Assembly: GCF_017355525.1 (NCBI RefSeq)
Contig: NZ_CP067395.1
Location: forward strand, 4,495,001 to 4,559,000
Direction of reading: 5' to 3'
From: Lysobacter enzymogenes
GTDB lineage: Bacteria; Pseudomonadota; Gammaproteobacteria; Xanthomonadales; Xanthomonadaceae
Length of the DNA stretch: 64,000 nucleotides
Each line of letters starts with the position of its first letter. Positions within the stretch are counted from its first letter, which is position 1. Position numbers and translations under genes: made by a program. Shown here piece by piece: positions 33,845-42,644 of the stretch. A model generated the notes under the pieces. It ran no database searches. It saw only the letters and a list, made by a program, of their open reading frames with translations, and was not told where the DNA came from.

Positions 33845-36145
33845 ATGTCGCTGCGCGACCGCCTGCTGGAACCGCAGGGCCCGTTGCGCGGCGCGCTGTT
33901 CGGCGAGCTGCTGCGCGAGCGCTTCGCTCCCGAATTGCGGCCCGGCGACCGCGTCGGCGCGTGGCGGATCGTGCGCGAACTCGGCCGCGGCGGCATGGGG
34001 CTGGTGTACCTGGCCGAGCGCGGCGACGGCGAATTCGAACAGCGCGTCGCGCTGAAGCTGCTGCCCGATGCAGCGACGTCGCCCGACAGCGAAGCGCTGT
34101 TCCGCCGCGAACGCCAGTTCCTGGCCGGGCTGTCGCATCCCAACATCGCCCGTCTGGCCGACGGCGGCCGCACCGACGGGGGCCATCTGTGGTTCGCGAT
34201 GGAGTACGTCGAAGGCCTGCCGATCGACCGCCACGCCCGCGCGCACGCGCTCGACGAGCGCGCGCGCGTAGCGCTGCTGCTGCCGGTGCTGGAAGCGGTC
34301 GAGTTCGCCCACGGCCGCTTGCTGATCCATCGCGACATCAAGCCCGACAACGTCCTGATCGATGCGCGCGGCCAGGCCCGGTTGCTGGATTTCGGCATCG
34401 CCGGCCTCGCCCACGACGGCGATGCGGCCGCCGCATTCACGCCCGACTTCGCCAGCCCCGAACAACGCGACGGGCGAGCGGTCGGCACCGCGTCGGACGT
34501 GTGGCAGCTCGGACGCCTGCTCGACGCGGTGCTGCGCGCGGATGCGCGTGCGGCGCCGTCGCCGGACCTGCGCGCCATCGTCGCGATAGCTATGGACGAG
34601 GAGCCCGGCGCGCGCTATCCCACCGCGACCGCGCTGAAGAACGAATTGCTGCGCTACCTGCAGCGGCGGCCGGTGCGCGCGCGCCGTGGCGGCCCGCTCT
34701 ATCGCCTGCGCCGGCTGGCGCAGCGGCATCCGCTCGGCGTCGCTTCCGCTGCGCTGTCGGCGTTGTCGCTGTTGCTCATGGCCGGCGCGTTCATGCTGCA
34801 CTCGGCGGCCGAACAGCGGCGCCTGGCGCAGGCGCGCGACGAGACGGCGGCGATCAACCGCTTCCTCAGCGAAGACATCCTCGGCGCCAGCGATCCCTTC
34901 GCCGGCAGCGGCGACGCGCGGCCGATCGCGGCGCAGCTCGAAGACGGAGTGCAGCGCGCGCAGGCGCGTTTTCGCGACCATCCCGGCGTCGCCGGGCAGG
35001 TCGTGGTCGCGCTCGGCGAAAGCCTGCTCGCGCGCGGCCGCTACGACGCGGCCGCGGCCGCGGCCGACCGCGCGGTCGCGCTGCTGGCGCCGGGCCCGGA
35101 CCCGCGCGCGCTCGCGCAGGCGCGGCTGTTGCGGGCGACAGTGGACATGTACCGCGGCCTGCCGGAGCGCGCGCAGGACGCGCTCGACCGCTTGCGCGCA
35201 CGCTTCCCGTACCGCGCCGACGCGCCTTCGCCGCTGGAATGGCGGATCGAGCTCGCGCGCGGCTGGAATGCGATGCTGCGCAGCCGGTTCGGCGAGTGCG
35301 CGGACATCTATGCAGGACTGCTGGCGCGGCCGGGCGCGGCCGCTGCGGGCGATCTGAGCGACGCCTACAACAACCTGAGCCTGTGCCAGGTCGCGACCGG
35401 CGATGCGGCGAACGGTCTGCGCAGCGGCGAGCGCGCCGAGCGTCTGGCGATCGCCGCGTACGGGCCGCGCAGCGGCAACGCGGCGGTCGCGCGGATCCGC
35501 GTCGCGGTGGCGCTGAGCGCGCTGGGCCGCCATCGCGAAGCCACCGCGCGCTTTCGCGGCGAACTCGAAGCGCTGCTCGGCCTGCTCGGCGAAGATCACG
35601 GCACCACCGCGACCTACATGGACCATCTGGGCCTGCTGTACCTGTGCGCCGGCGACAACGCCGACGCCGCGCGTTGGACCGCGCGCGGGCTGCATGCGCG
35701 CCAGCGGGTGTTCGGGCCGCGGCATCCGTGGACGATCGGCGTGCAGGCGCAGTACGCCGTGGCGCTGCTGCGCGAAGGCCGCGCCGACCTGGCCCGGCCG
35801 GTCGTGGCCGAGGTCGAGCGTCGGCAAGCGCTGGTCGACGAGCCGGGTTCGCAAGTCGCGATGTATCGCGGCCTGGGCGAGTGGTATCTGCGCGAGGGCC
35901 AGTGGCAGCGCTCGATCCGTTACTACCGCGCCGCGCGCTCGCTGGCGTCGCGTCCGGGCATGCAGGTGCGCTGGAACCTGCACGGCATCGACGCGGGGCT
36001 GGCGCTGGCGAACTCGCGCGCGGGCGACGCGGCGCAGGCGCGCGAAGCCTACGCGCGCTACGCGCGCAGCGCGGCGTACGACAACCGCTGCGTCAGCGAC
36101 TTGCGCGAGCAGGCCGATGCGGACGGCCGGCGTTATCTGCGCTGA
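33845..36145 (+). CDS. Transmembrane Ser/Thr protein kinase with TPR-like sensor
   Basis: 766 residues. The kinase domain (about 40-275) has the Gly loop GRGGMGLVYLAE (48-59), catalytic Lys71 (VALKLL), HRDIKPDN (162-169), DFG (182-184) and FASPEQ. One membrane helix lies near 304-320 (ALSALSLLLMAGAFML). The periplasmic part (about 340-766) is helical with repeated TPR-like units (GDLSDAYNNLSLCQVATGDA; TYMDHLGLLYLCAGDNADAA). Ligand binding outside would control kinase activity inside, acting on the neighbouring ECF sigma factor. The two genes are 10 bases apart and surely co-transcribed. Confidence 0.93.
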   Translation: MSLRDRLLEPQGPLRGALFGELLRERFAPELRPGDRVGAWRIVRELGRGGMGLVYLAERGDGEFEQRVALKLLPDAATSPDSEALFRRERQFLAGLSHPNIARLADGGRTDGGHLWFAMEYVEGLPIDRHARAHALDERARVALLLPVLEAVEFAHGRLLIHRDIKPDNVLIDARGQARLLDFGIAGLAHDGDAAAAFTPDFASPEQRDGRAVGTASDVWQLGRLLDAVLRADARAAPSPDLRAIVAIAMDEEPGARYPTATALKNELLRYLQRRPVRARRGGPLYRLRRLAQRHPLGVASAALSALSLLLMAGAFMLHSAAEQRRLAQARDETAAINRFLSEDILGASDPFAGSGDARPIAAQLEDGVQRAQARFRDHPGVAGQVVVALGESLLARGRYDAAAAAADRAVALLAPGPDPRALAQARLLRATVDMYRGLPERAQDALDRLRARFPYRADAPSPLEWRIELARGWNAMLRSRFGECADIYAGLLARPGAAAAGDLSDAYNNLSLCQVATGDAANGLRSGERAERLAIAAYGPRSGNAAVARIRVAVALSALGRHREATARFRGELEALLGLLGEDHGTTATYMDHLGLLYLCAGDNADAARWTARGLHARQRVFGPRHPWTIGVQAQYAVALLREGRADLARPVVAEVERRQALVDEPGSQVAMYRGLGEWYLREGQWQRSIRYYRAARSLASRPGMQVRWNLHGIDAGLALANSRAGDAAQAREAYARYARSAAYDNRCVSDLREQADADGRRYLR

Positions 36146-36219
36146 GCGCGCCGGCGGCGCTCAGCGATGCGCCGCTGGCCGTTCCCGCGCCGGTCGGGCG
36201 GCATATCGCCGCGGACGCT

Positions 36220-37035
36220 TCAGAACTTGCGTTCGTCCGGTTGCGGAGCCGGCTCGGTCTTCGCCCCTTCGCGCGGCGGCTGCGCCGCGTCGCCGGCATC
36301 GGGCTGCGCGCCGGTCTGCGCATCGCCCAGATGTTCGAGCGCGCCGACGTTGACCTTGCTGCCGGAGCGCCGCAGCCAGAATGCGTCCTGGTCGGCCCAG
36401 TAACGTTTCGCGTCCCAGTTCGCCTCGACGTAGAAGCCGGTCGGCGGAATCCGGTCGCCATAGTCGGGTTGATCGGCGCGACCGCCGCCGAGGCCGACGT
36501 CCATGCCGAGATGGCTGCCGGTGAGCTGGTTGCGCTGCCGCCGCAGTTCCTGCTCGTAGCGCGGCTTTACCGTCGGGTCGCCGTAGATCTTGTACAGCGC
36601 CGGGCCTTGCGCCAACGCGAGCTTGCGTTCGTCGGCGCTCATCGCCGCCCAATAGCGTTCGCGCAGCTGAACCAAGTCGGGATAGCCGCGTTCGGCGGCG
36701 AGGTCCATCCAGATGTAGGCGGTCGCGTGGTCGGCGGGCGCGCCTTCGCCTTTCCAGTACATCTCCGCGGCCAGCGCCTGCGAAGGCTTGTCGCCGTAGT
36801 AGCCGGCGTGGCGGAAGCGCGCCAGCGCGGTTTCCAGCTGGCCGCGTCGATAAGCGCGTATGCCGAGCTGGCGATACTCCAGGTCCGGATGCAAGCGCTG
36901 ATAGCCCGCGTCGAGCATCGCCGGATCCTCGGACGGATCCGGGCCGGCGCGCGACGCGGCGTGCAGCGGCGCGCCGGCGCACAGCGCGAGCAAGGCGATC
37001 GCGAACGGGAACGGCATTCGGGACGCAGCGACCAT
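36220..37035 (-). CDS. Secreted Sel1-like repeat protein
   Basis: 271 residues; GGAGAG before ATG 37035. Signal peptide to about residue 26 (LHA-A). Sel1/TPR-like helices are seen at about 50-130 (EYRQLGIRAYRRGQLETALA; MYWKGEGAPADHATAYIWMD). The C-terminal half is hydrophilic (GFYVEANWDAKRYWADQDAF) and ends in a Pro/Glu tail. It is a likely periplasmic protein-interaction scaffold. It is convergent with the kinase gene, so co-regulation is not shown. Confidence 0.8.
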   Translation of the reverse strand: MVAASRMPFPFAIALLALCAGAPLHAASRAGPDPSEDPAMLDAGYQRLHPDLEYRQLGIRAYRRGQLETALARFRHAGYYGDKPSQALAAEMYWKGEGAPADHATAYIWMDLAAERGYPDLVQLRERYWAAMSADERKLALAQGPALYKIYGDPTVKPRYEQELRRQRNQLTGSHLGMDVGLGGGRADQPDYGDRIPPTGFYVEANWDAKRYWADQDAFWLRRSGSKVNVGALEHLGDAQTGAQPDAGDAAQPPREGAKTEPAPQPDERKF

Positions 37036-37216
37036 CGTATTGCTCTCCGACCGGCGATGCAGGGAAAGGATCTGTCGACGGTCGCGAGTGTAGGGTCCGC
37101 ACGGACCCGCAGTCGACAAAAAAATCGGCATGTTCGCGCTGTCGCGGCGCCGGTTTGTTCAATTGTGAATTTCAGTGTGCCTTTTCGTCCGAGCTTGCCG
37201 CGCAGTGTCGATCGAG

Positions 37217-37894
37217 TCACGTGACTTGAGTTACACGATCGTCGCCGCGTCGTTCGGGCGCGGCGATCAAGCGGTCGAACACGCCGCCGAGCAATTTCAC
37301 CAGATCGTCCTCGTTGGCCTTCGCCAACGCAGGCAGCGCCATCATCTGGCGCATGATCTGAAACCCGGAAATCACCGCCAGCAGCAGCGCCGCGCGTTCG
37401 CCGGCGAGCGTTCCGCGCAGCGTCTTGGCCACGGTCTTGTGGTGATGGGCGCCGATCATGTCGCGGCCGATCTGCGCCGCGCGCGGGCTGGAGGCGGAGT
37501 GGAACGAGATCAGGAAGCCGTCGAGCGGCGCGGCATCGGCGCGGGTCATCTCGACCAGCGCCTGCGCCAGCGCGTGGCCGGGGTTGGGGACGTCCATGAT
37601 GCCGCCGGCGATCAGGCTGTTGGAGGTCATGGTCTGCTCCACGACTTCGGCGAACAGTTGTTCCTTGCCGCCGAAATAGCGGTTGACCAGCATCGCGGTG
37701 ACGCCGGCGCCGGCGGCGATCTCGCGCACGCCGACGCCGTCGTAGCCGGCGCGGGCGAAGGCCTCGCGGGCCGATTGCAGGATCGCCGCGCGGGTCGCGG
37801 CGGCGTCGCGGCGGCGGGCCGGGGCGGGGGTCGCCGCGGGCGCTGAACGGGTGCGCGCCGGACGCGCCGGCGCGGCTTTGGCGGGTTTCTTCAT
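37217..37894 (-). CDS. TetR-family repressor
   Basis: 225 residues. A Lys/Ala/Pro-rich N-terminal extension (residues 1-28) precedes the TetR helix-turn-helix (RAAILQSAREAFARAGYDGV; REIAAGAGVTAMLVNRYFGG). The C-terminal half is the ligand/dimer domain (GFLISFHSASSPRAAQIGRD). ATG 37894 is immediately next to AT-rich palindromes at 37901-37943 that probably are its operator. It is divergent from the SDR-SDR-metallohydrolase genes and likely represses both itself and them. Confidence 0.92.
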   Translation of the reverse strand: MKKPAKAAPARPARTRSAPAATPAPARRRDAAATRAAILQSAREAFARAGYDGVGVREIAAGAGVTAMLVNRYFGGKEQLFAEVVEQTMTSNSLIAGGIMDVPNPGHALAQALVEMTRADAAPLDGFLISFHSASSPRAAQIGRDMIGAHHHKTVAKTLRGTLAGERAALLLAVISGFQIMRQMMALPALAKANEDDLVKLLGGVFDRLIAAPERRGDDRVTQVT

Positions 37895-37900
37895 GCGGTT

Positions 37901-37943
37901 AAGTCTACGGCTATAGACTTGTGCCGGCAAGCTATGTATACAT
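37901..37943. promoter_or_regulatory. Probable TetR operator in divergent promoter
   Basis: AAGTCTA (37901-37907) and TAGACTT (37914-37920) form a perfect inverted repeat with a 6-base spacer. A second perfect palindrome, ATGTATACAT, lies at 37934-37943, followed by TGTAGACA. Both are AT-rich in a GC-rich genome and lie between the TetR start and the SDR start. They share TGTA/GTCTA-type half-sites. Confidence 0.65.
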
Positions 37944-38005
37944 ATGTAGACATTGCCCGCCCAGGCGCCCGGACCGTTCCGGCCCGGCAGGGCGAGGGAG
38001 CTCGC

Positions 38006-39064
38006 ATGAACACGTCGAACGCAGATCTGACCGTGCTGGTGACCGGCGGCACCGGCTTCATCGCCCAGCACTGCATCCTGGCCCTGCTGGGCCACGGCTA
38101 TCGGGTGCGCACCACGCTGCGCTCGCTGGCGCGCGAAGACGAGGTGCGCCAGCACCTGCGCGCGGGCGGGGTCGAGGCGGGCGAGCGGTTGAGCTTCGTT
38201 GTCGCCGATCTCGGCAATGATGCGGGCTGGGCCGAAGCCGCTGCCGGCTGCGCTTACGTACTGCACGGCGCGTCGCCCACGCCGACCGGCGAGCAGGCCA
38301 ACGAGGACGATTGGGTGCGGCCGGCGGTCGACGGCAATCTGCGGGTGCTGCGCGCCGCGCGCGACGCCGGCGTCAAGCGCGTGGTGCTGACCTCGGCGTT
38401 CGGCGCGATCTGCGCCGGGCACAAGCAACTGGACCGCCCGTTCGTCGAAACCGACTGGAGCGACCTCAGCGCGCCCGGCGTGTGGCTGTATCAGAAATCC
38501 AAGACCTTGTCCGAGCGCGCGGCGTGGGACTTCATCGCCCGCGAAGGCCACGGCCTGGAACTGTCCGCGGTCAATCCGACCGCGGTGCTGGGCCCGGTGC
38601 TGGGCGCGGACTATTCGCACTCGATCCGGCTGATCAAGAACCTGATGGACGGCCAGCCCGGCAGCCCCAAGATCAATTGCGGCTTCGTCGACGTGCGCGA
38701 CGTCGCCGACCTGCACGTGCGCGCGATGATCGACCCGGCCGCGAACGGCGAACGCTTCATCGCCATCGCCGGCGACAGCATGTGGCTCGGCGAAGTCGCG
38801 GCGGTGCTGCGCGCGCGCATGGGCGCGGCCGCGCGCAAGGTGCCGACGCGGGTGCTGCCGAACTGGCTGGTGCGGCTCGGCGCGCTGACCGATCCGGCGA
38901 TGCGCGGCTCGGTCAGCCTGCTGGGGCGCAACATGAACGCCAGCGGCGAAAAAGCCATGCGCCTGCTCGGCTGGGTGCCGCGCCCGCGCGAAGAAGCGAT
39001 CGTGGCGACCGCCGAAAGCCTGATCCGCTTCGGTCTGGTCGGCCAGGACGGGAAGGCGGCATGA
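38006..39064 (+). CDS. Extended-SDR NAD(P)-dependent reductase (dihydroflavonol-4-reductase-like)
   Basis: 352 residues; GGGAG before ATG 38006. The Rossmann motif is VLVTGGTGFIAQHC (GxxGxxG), the catalytic Tyr/Lys are in LYQKSKTLSE (YxxxK), and NPTAVLGPVLGADY is the typical late motif. The family reduces aldehydes and ketones of aromatic or terpenoid compounds. The stop overlaps the next start by ATGA, so the two reductases are translationally coupled. Probably controlled by the divergent TetR repressor. Confidence 0.92.
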   Translation: MNTSNADLTVLVTGGTGFIAQHCILALLGHGYRVRTTLRSLAREDEVRQHLRAGGVEAGERLSFVVADLGNDAGWAEAAAGCAYVLHGASPTPTGEQANEDDWVRPAVDGNLRVLRAARDAGVKRVVLTSAFGAICAGHKQLDRPFVETDWSDLSAPGVWLYQKSKTLSERAAWDFIAREGHGLELSAVNPTAVLGPVLGADYSHSIRLIKNLMDGQPGSPKINCGFVDVRDVADLHVRAMIDPAANGERFIAIAGDSMWLGEVAAVLRARMGAAARKVPTRVLPNWLVRLGALTDPAMRGSVSLLGRNMNASGEKAMRLLGWVPRPREEAIVATAESLIRFGLVGQDGKAA

Positions 39065-39741
39065 GCGCCGCGCCGATCCGCCTGATTCTCGCCGGCGCGA
39101 CCGGCTTCGCCGGCAACGCGGTGCTGGAGCAGGCGCTGCAGGATGACGGCGTCGCCCAGGTCACCGTGCTGACGCGGCGTCCGCTGACGCTCTCGCATCC
39201 CAAGCTGAAGCAGATCCGCATCGCCGATTTCACCGACTACTCGCGTATTCCCGAGCAGGACCTGATCGTCGACGCCTGCATCTGGTGCCTGGGCGTTTCG
39301 CAGACCGCGGTCGGCAAGGACGAGTACGTGCGCATCACCGTGGACTATGCGCTGGCGGCCGCGAAGGCTTTGCTGGCGCGCAATCCGCAGCTGCGTTTCT
39401 GCTTTCTCAGCGGTTCGCGCGCGGATCAGCAGGAGCGCAGCAAGGTCTACTACGGACGGATCAAGGGACGCACCGAACGGCTGCTGTCCGAGCTGACCCC
39501 GAACGCGTTCCACTTCCGCCCGGCGATGATCCGCGAGCCGGGCGGTTCGGTGCGCCCGCCGCGGCTGGCGCGCGCGCTGGTGCCGCTGGCGCGGGTGCTG
39601 GACCGCTTCAGCGAACAGGTCAGCGTCGAATGCCTGCAGCTGGCGCGGTGCATGCTCGATGTCGCCAGGCACGGCGCTGCGCAGCGCGTCTTCGACAATC
39701 GCCGGATCAAGCATTGGCGCGGGGACGGCATCGATGCGTAA
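39061..39741 (+). CDS. Atypical SDR / NAD(P)-binding protein
   Basis: 226 residues, overlapping the previous stop by four bases. The N-terminal Rossmann motif is LILAGATGFAGNAVLE. FCFLSGSRADQQERSKVYYG and GRIKGRTERLL give a Tyr-x-x-x-Lys-like arrangement, as in the SDR_a5/HTATIP2-like atypical group. It is short, with no extended substrate domain. It is probably a redox-regulatory or reductase partner in the TetR-controlled operon. Confidence 0.87.
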   Translation: MSAAPIRLILAGATGFAGNAVLEQALQDDGVAQVTVLTRRPLTLSHPKLKQIRIADFTDYSRIPEQDLIVDACIWCLGVSQTAVGKDEYVRITVDYALAAAKALLARNPQLRFCFLSGSRADQQERSKVYYGRIKGRTERLLSELTPNAFHFRPAMIREPGGSVRPPRLARALVPLARVLDRFSEQVSVECLQLARCMLDVARHGAAQRVFDNRRIKHWRGDGIDA

Positions 39742-40933
39742 GCGTCTGGCACGTCTTCTGGTCGGGTTGGCGGGCGCTGCGGCGCTGCTCGCGCTGGCCG
39801 GCTTCGGCATCTCGAGGACGCCGGGCTTCGGCGCGGTTCCGACCGGCGAACGGCAAGCGCGGATCGAAGCCTCGCCGCAATGGCGCGACGGGCGTTTGCG
39901 CAATCCGCAGCCGCAATGGCTGGACCTGCGTTCCGCGCTCGAAGACGCGGTATTCGCGGACGGCAGCGCCGAAGCGGTTCCGCTCCAGCCCGTCGCTGCG
40001 GTCAAGACCGACCCGGCCGCGTTGGCCGAGCCGCCCGCGTCCGGACTGCGCATCACCTGGTTCGGGCATTCCTCGACCCTGGTCGAGATCGACGGCGTGC
40101 GCGTGCTGGTCGATCCGTTCTGGGGCGAGCGCGCCTCGCCGCTCGGCTTCCTCGGCCCGAAACCGTGGTTCGCCCCGCCGATCGCGCTGGACGAGTTGCC
40201 GGCGATCGATGCGGTGGTGATCTCGCACGACCATTTCGATCATCTGGACCGCGCGACCGTCCAGGCCATGCGCGCGTGGCCGACGCGTTTCTTGGTGCCG
40301 CTCGGCGTCGGCGCGCATCTGCAGCATTGGGGCATCGCCGCCGAGCGCATCCGCGAGCTCGACTGGTGGCAATCGGCCGACATCGGCGGCCTCGACATCG
40401 TCGCCACGCCGGCGCGCCACGCCAGCGGACGGCGCTCGAGCAACAGCAATCTGACCTTGTGGTCCGGCTATGCGCTGATCGGCAAGGCGCACCGCGTCTG
40501 GTACTCGGGCGACAGCAGCTTCCACGAAGGCTTGAAAGCCATCGGCGAGCGCCTGGGGCCGTTCGATGTTTCGCTGATGGACAGCGGCCAATACAACGAG
40601 CACTGGACCGACGCGCACTTCGGCCCGGAGCTGGCGGTGCGAGCGCACCAGCTCGTGCGCGCCAGGCGCCTGATTCCGGTGCACTGGGCGCTCATGAGTC
40701 TGGCGCCGCATGCCTGGACCGAACCGGTCGAGCGCACCCTGCGCGCGGCCGCTTGCCAGAACGCCGAGGTGCTGGTGTTGCGGCCGGGGCAGCCGACCGA
40801 GCCCGCGGCGGTGGCGGGCGCCGGCGAGCGCTGGTGGCCGCGCACCGATTGGAAGACCGCCGCCGATGCGCCCATCCTGTCTACGCGCAACGGCGACGCG
40901 GACGATCGCTACCCGCCCGCGGCCTGCGGCTAA
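39734..40933 (+). CDS. Membrane-anchored metallo-beta-lactamase-fold hydrolase (UlaG/NAPE-PLD-like)
   Basis: 399 residues; the start overlaps the previous gene by eight bases. An N-terminal membrane anchor or signal (LARLLVGLAGAAALLALAGF) leads to the metallo-fold: ITWFGHSSTLVEIDGVRVLV, SHDHFDHLD (HxHxDH-type), SGDSSFHEG and a late His in LIPVHWAL. The pattern is that of the UlaG lactonase and NAPE-phospholipase D group. It faces the periplasm. It is the third gene of the TetR-controlled operon, perhaps processing a lipid or lactone linked to the two reductases. Confidence 0.9.
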   Translation: MRKRLARLLVGLAGAAALLALAGFGISRTPGFGAVPTGERQARIEASPQWRDGRLRNPQPQWLDLRSALEDAVFADGSAEAVPLQPVAAVKTDPAALAEPPASGLRITWFGHSSTLVEIDGVRVLVDPFWGERASPLGFLGPKPWFAPPIALDELPAIDAVVISHDHFDHLDRATVQAMRAWPTRFLVPLGVGAHLQHWGIAAERIRELDWWQSADIGGLDIVATPARHASGRRSSNSNLTLWSGYALIGKAHRVWYSGDSSFHEGLKAIGERLGPFDVSLMDSGQYNEHWTDAHFGPELAVRAHQLVRARRLIPVHWALMSLAPHAWTEPVERTLRAAACQNAEVLVLRPGQPTEPAAVAGAGERWWPRTDWKTAADAPILSTRNGDADDRYPPAACG

Positions 40934-40949
40934 CCGGTTCGTTGCGCGC

Positions 40950-42194
40950 CTAAGCCGCGGCGGCGCGACGGAGCCGTTCGAGGAATTCGCGCCCGCGCCG
41001 TCCCGGCGCCATCACCACGCCGGTGCTGACCAGAAAGAAACGTTCCAGTTCCGGCGACAGGCTGCTGACCACCCAGAAATCGTCGGCCTCGCGGTGATTG
41101 ACCGCGTGGTACAGGATCAGACCGCGCGCACGCAGATCGGCGACGACCTCCGCGAGCAGCTGCCGCGGCGTCTTGCGCGCGGGCTCGGCGAAATCCCAGT
41201 GCGCGCGATGCAGCCGGCGCGGATCGATGCCGCCCATCGCGCAGTCGCGCAGGCGCGGGTACGCGGCCAGCAGCTCCAGCGCGAGCCGGTCGAGCCCGGC
41301 CAGATGCTCGGTGTCGCGCTTGATGTCGACGCACTGCACCAGCTCGCTCAGCGCGCGCAGCGCCGCGTGTTGCGGATACGGCGAAGCGCCGCAGCCGTGC
41401 GAGAACACGACTTCGTCCTCGAGCCGCCGTTCGGGCACGGCGATGAAGGCCGGATAGGCCAGGTCGCTGGTGATGTCGATCAGGCGCACCCGGCAGCCGA
41501 CGCGTCGCTCGGCGGTGCGGTGCGTGCGCGCCAGTTCGTCCGGCAGCGACGCCGGGTCGATCCAGCGCCCGTAAACGCCGTCGCCGCCGAGGTAGTGCGC
41601 CATCAGGAACAACGACCAGGCGTCGCGCTCGACGATCTCGCCGATGCCGTGCAGCGCCGCTTCCGCGAAGCTGCCGCCGATCGCGGTGCCGCTGTTGCTG
41701 CCGAAGCGCAAGGCGCGCGTGTAGTCGAAATCGTCGCGCGGATCGGCCGCGCGGACGCCGCCGGGATAGTCGGGGAAACTCAGGAACAACGGCACGGGCA
41801 GCGCGTCCTCGCCCGAGTACGCGGCGTAGTCGCGGCAGGCCAGGCGCCGCTGCGGTTGTCGTTCGAACTCGGACAGAAACGGCAGCGCTGCGTAGCGCGG
41901 GTCGTCGGCGATCGCGCGCGCGCTCGGGTAGTCCCACTGTTGCGGCAGCACCGAGGCTTTGCAGTAGTAGTGTTCGACCGCTTCGTACACCGCGCCGGTG
42001 TAGGCCGCGTCCGGCGCGCCCTTGCCGCCGCCGAAGGCCAGCGTTTCGCCGCCGGCGTCGAGCAGGAAGCATTTGGCCGCGACCAGGCCCTCGCCCAATC
42101 GGTCGGTATCGATGCTCCAGCCGCGCCGCGCGATGCAGGCGCGGATGATGCGGTCGGCCTCGTCGAGACTGCGCTCGCGTTCGTACGGAATCAT
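40950..42194 (-). CDS. YcaO-domain protein, probable RiPP backbone-modifying enzyme
   Basis: 414 residues; GGAG eight bases before ATG 42194. The ATP-binding YcaO signature is complete: GAVYEAVEHYY (Glu71, Glu74), SNSGTAIGGSFAEAALHG (166-183) running into IGEIVERDAW with Glu186 and Glu189, and ALRALSELVQCVDIKRD. YcaO enzymes phosphorylate peptide backbone amides to form azolines, thioamides or amidines. The C-terminal PxPxP typical of azoline-forming members is absent (the end is LRRAAAA). No E1-like, TfuA or dehydrogenase partner is adjacent. A 58-codon gene lies 73 bases upstream on the same strand and is the obvious substrate candidate. Soluble, cytoplasmic. Confidence 0.93.
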   Translation of the reverse strand: MIPYERERSLDEADRIIRACIARRGWSIDTDRLGEGLVAAKCFLLDAGGETLAFGGGKGAPDAAYTGAVYEAVEHYYCKASVLPQQWDYPSARAIADDPRYAALPFLSEFERQPQRRLACRDYAAYSGEDALPVPLFLSFPDYPGGVRAADPRDDFDYTRALRFGSNSGTAIGGSFAEAALHGIGEIVERDAWSLFLMAHYLGGDGVYGRWIDPASLPDELARTHRTAERRVGCRVRLIDITSDLAYPAFIAVPERRLEDEVVFSHGCGASPYPQHAALRALSELVQCVDIKRDTEHLAGLDRLALELLAAYPRLRDCAMGGIDPRRLHRAHWDFAEPARKTPRQLLAEVVADLRARGLILYHAVNHREADDFWVVSSLSPELERFFLVSTGVVMAPGRRGREFLERLRRAAAA

Positions 42195-42267
42195 GCCCGC
42201 GCTCCGGTTCGTTGGCGAACGACGCGCGGCGCGGCAACCCGCGCCGCGCGCCGGCGGCGCAAGCCGC

Positions 42268-42444
42268 TTACTTGGCGAACTCGTCGAGGAACGCCTGTTC
42301 CTGTGCGGTCGGCGCGTTGAGCTCGACCATCGTCGCCTTGAACTCGGCGGCCGACGCGCTGTTGGCGCGCAAGGCGTCGCTGGCCGGAATGGCCGATCCC
42401 TTCTGGAGCACGGTCTTGATCACTGCGGGACGCTCGTTACCCAT
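42268..42444 (-). CDS. Candidate RiPP precursor peptide upstream of YcaO gene
   Basis: A 58-residue peptide from ATG 42444 with an excellent ribosome site (AAGGGAG, 7 bases upstream) and TAA at 42268. It begins MGNERPAVIKTVLQKGSAIP and ends AQEQAFLDEFAK. It has no cysteine, no signal peptide and no membrane segment. Helical, charged ends surround a Ser/Ala/Thr-rich middle (SDALRANSASAAEFKAT). It sits directly before the YcaO gene on the same strand and is probably co-transcribed. Size and position fit a precursor or leader-type substrate. Without Cys, any YcaO product would need Ser/Thr or a backbone amide. Alternatively it is a small accessory protein. I do not recognise the family. Confidence 0.7.
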   Translation of the reverse strand: MGNERPAVIKTVLQKGSAIPASDALRANSASAAEFKATMVELNAPTAQEQAFLDEFAK

Positions 42445-42644
42445 GATTCGACTCCCTTGGTCGCAGAAGACTCAAGGTCGCGCCGCCGGGCCGGTTCGGG
42501 CCGTGGTTGCGGTTCGTCCTTGTGCCGCAGCCCGCGGCTGCGCTTGCAGGCTCGGGGCGGCGAGGACGGTCGTCAGTGATAAGGGTCACAAATGCTTCGG
42601 CGGCCGGCGCGCGAGGCGACCAGCGGAGCGCGCGGAGCGCGCAA

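Noticed and set aside
33961-37224. Plus-strand open frame of about 1090 codons
   Set aside because: Out-of-frame shadow of the Ser/Thr kinase gene continuing antisense to the Sel1-like gene; Arg-rich with no domain.
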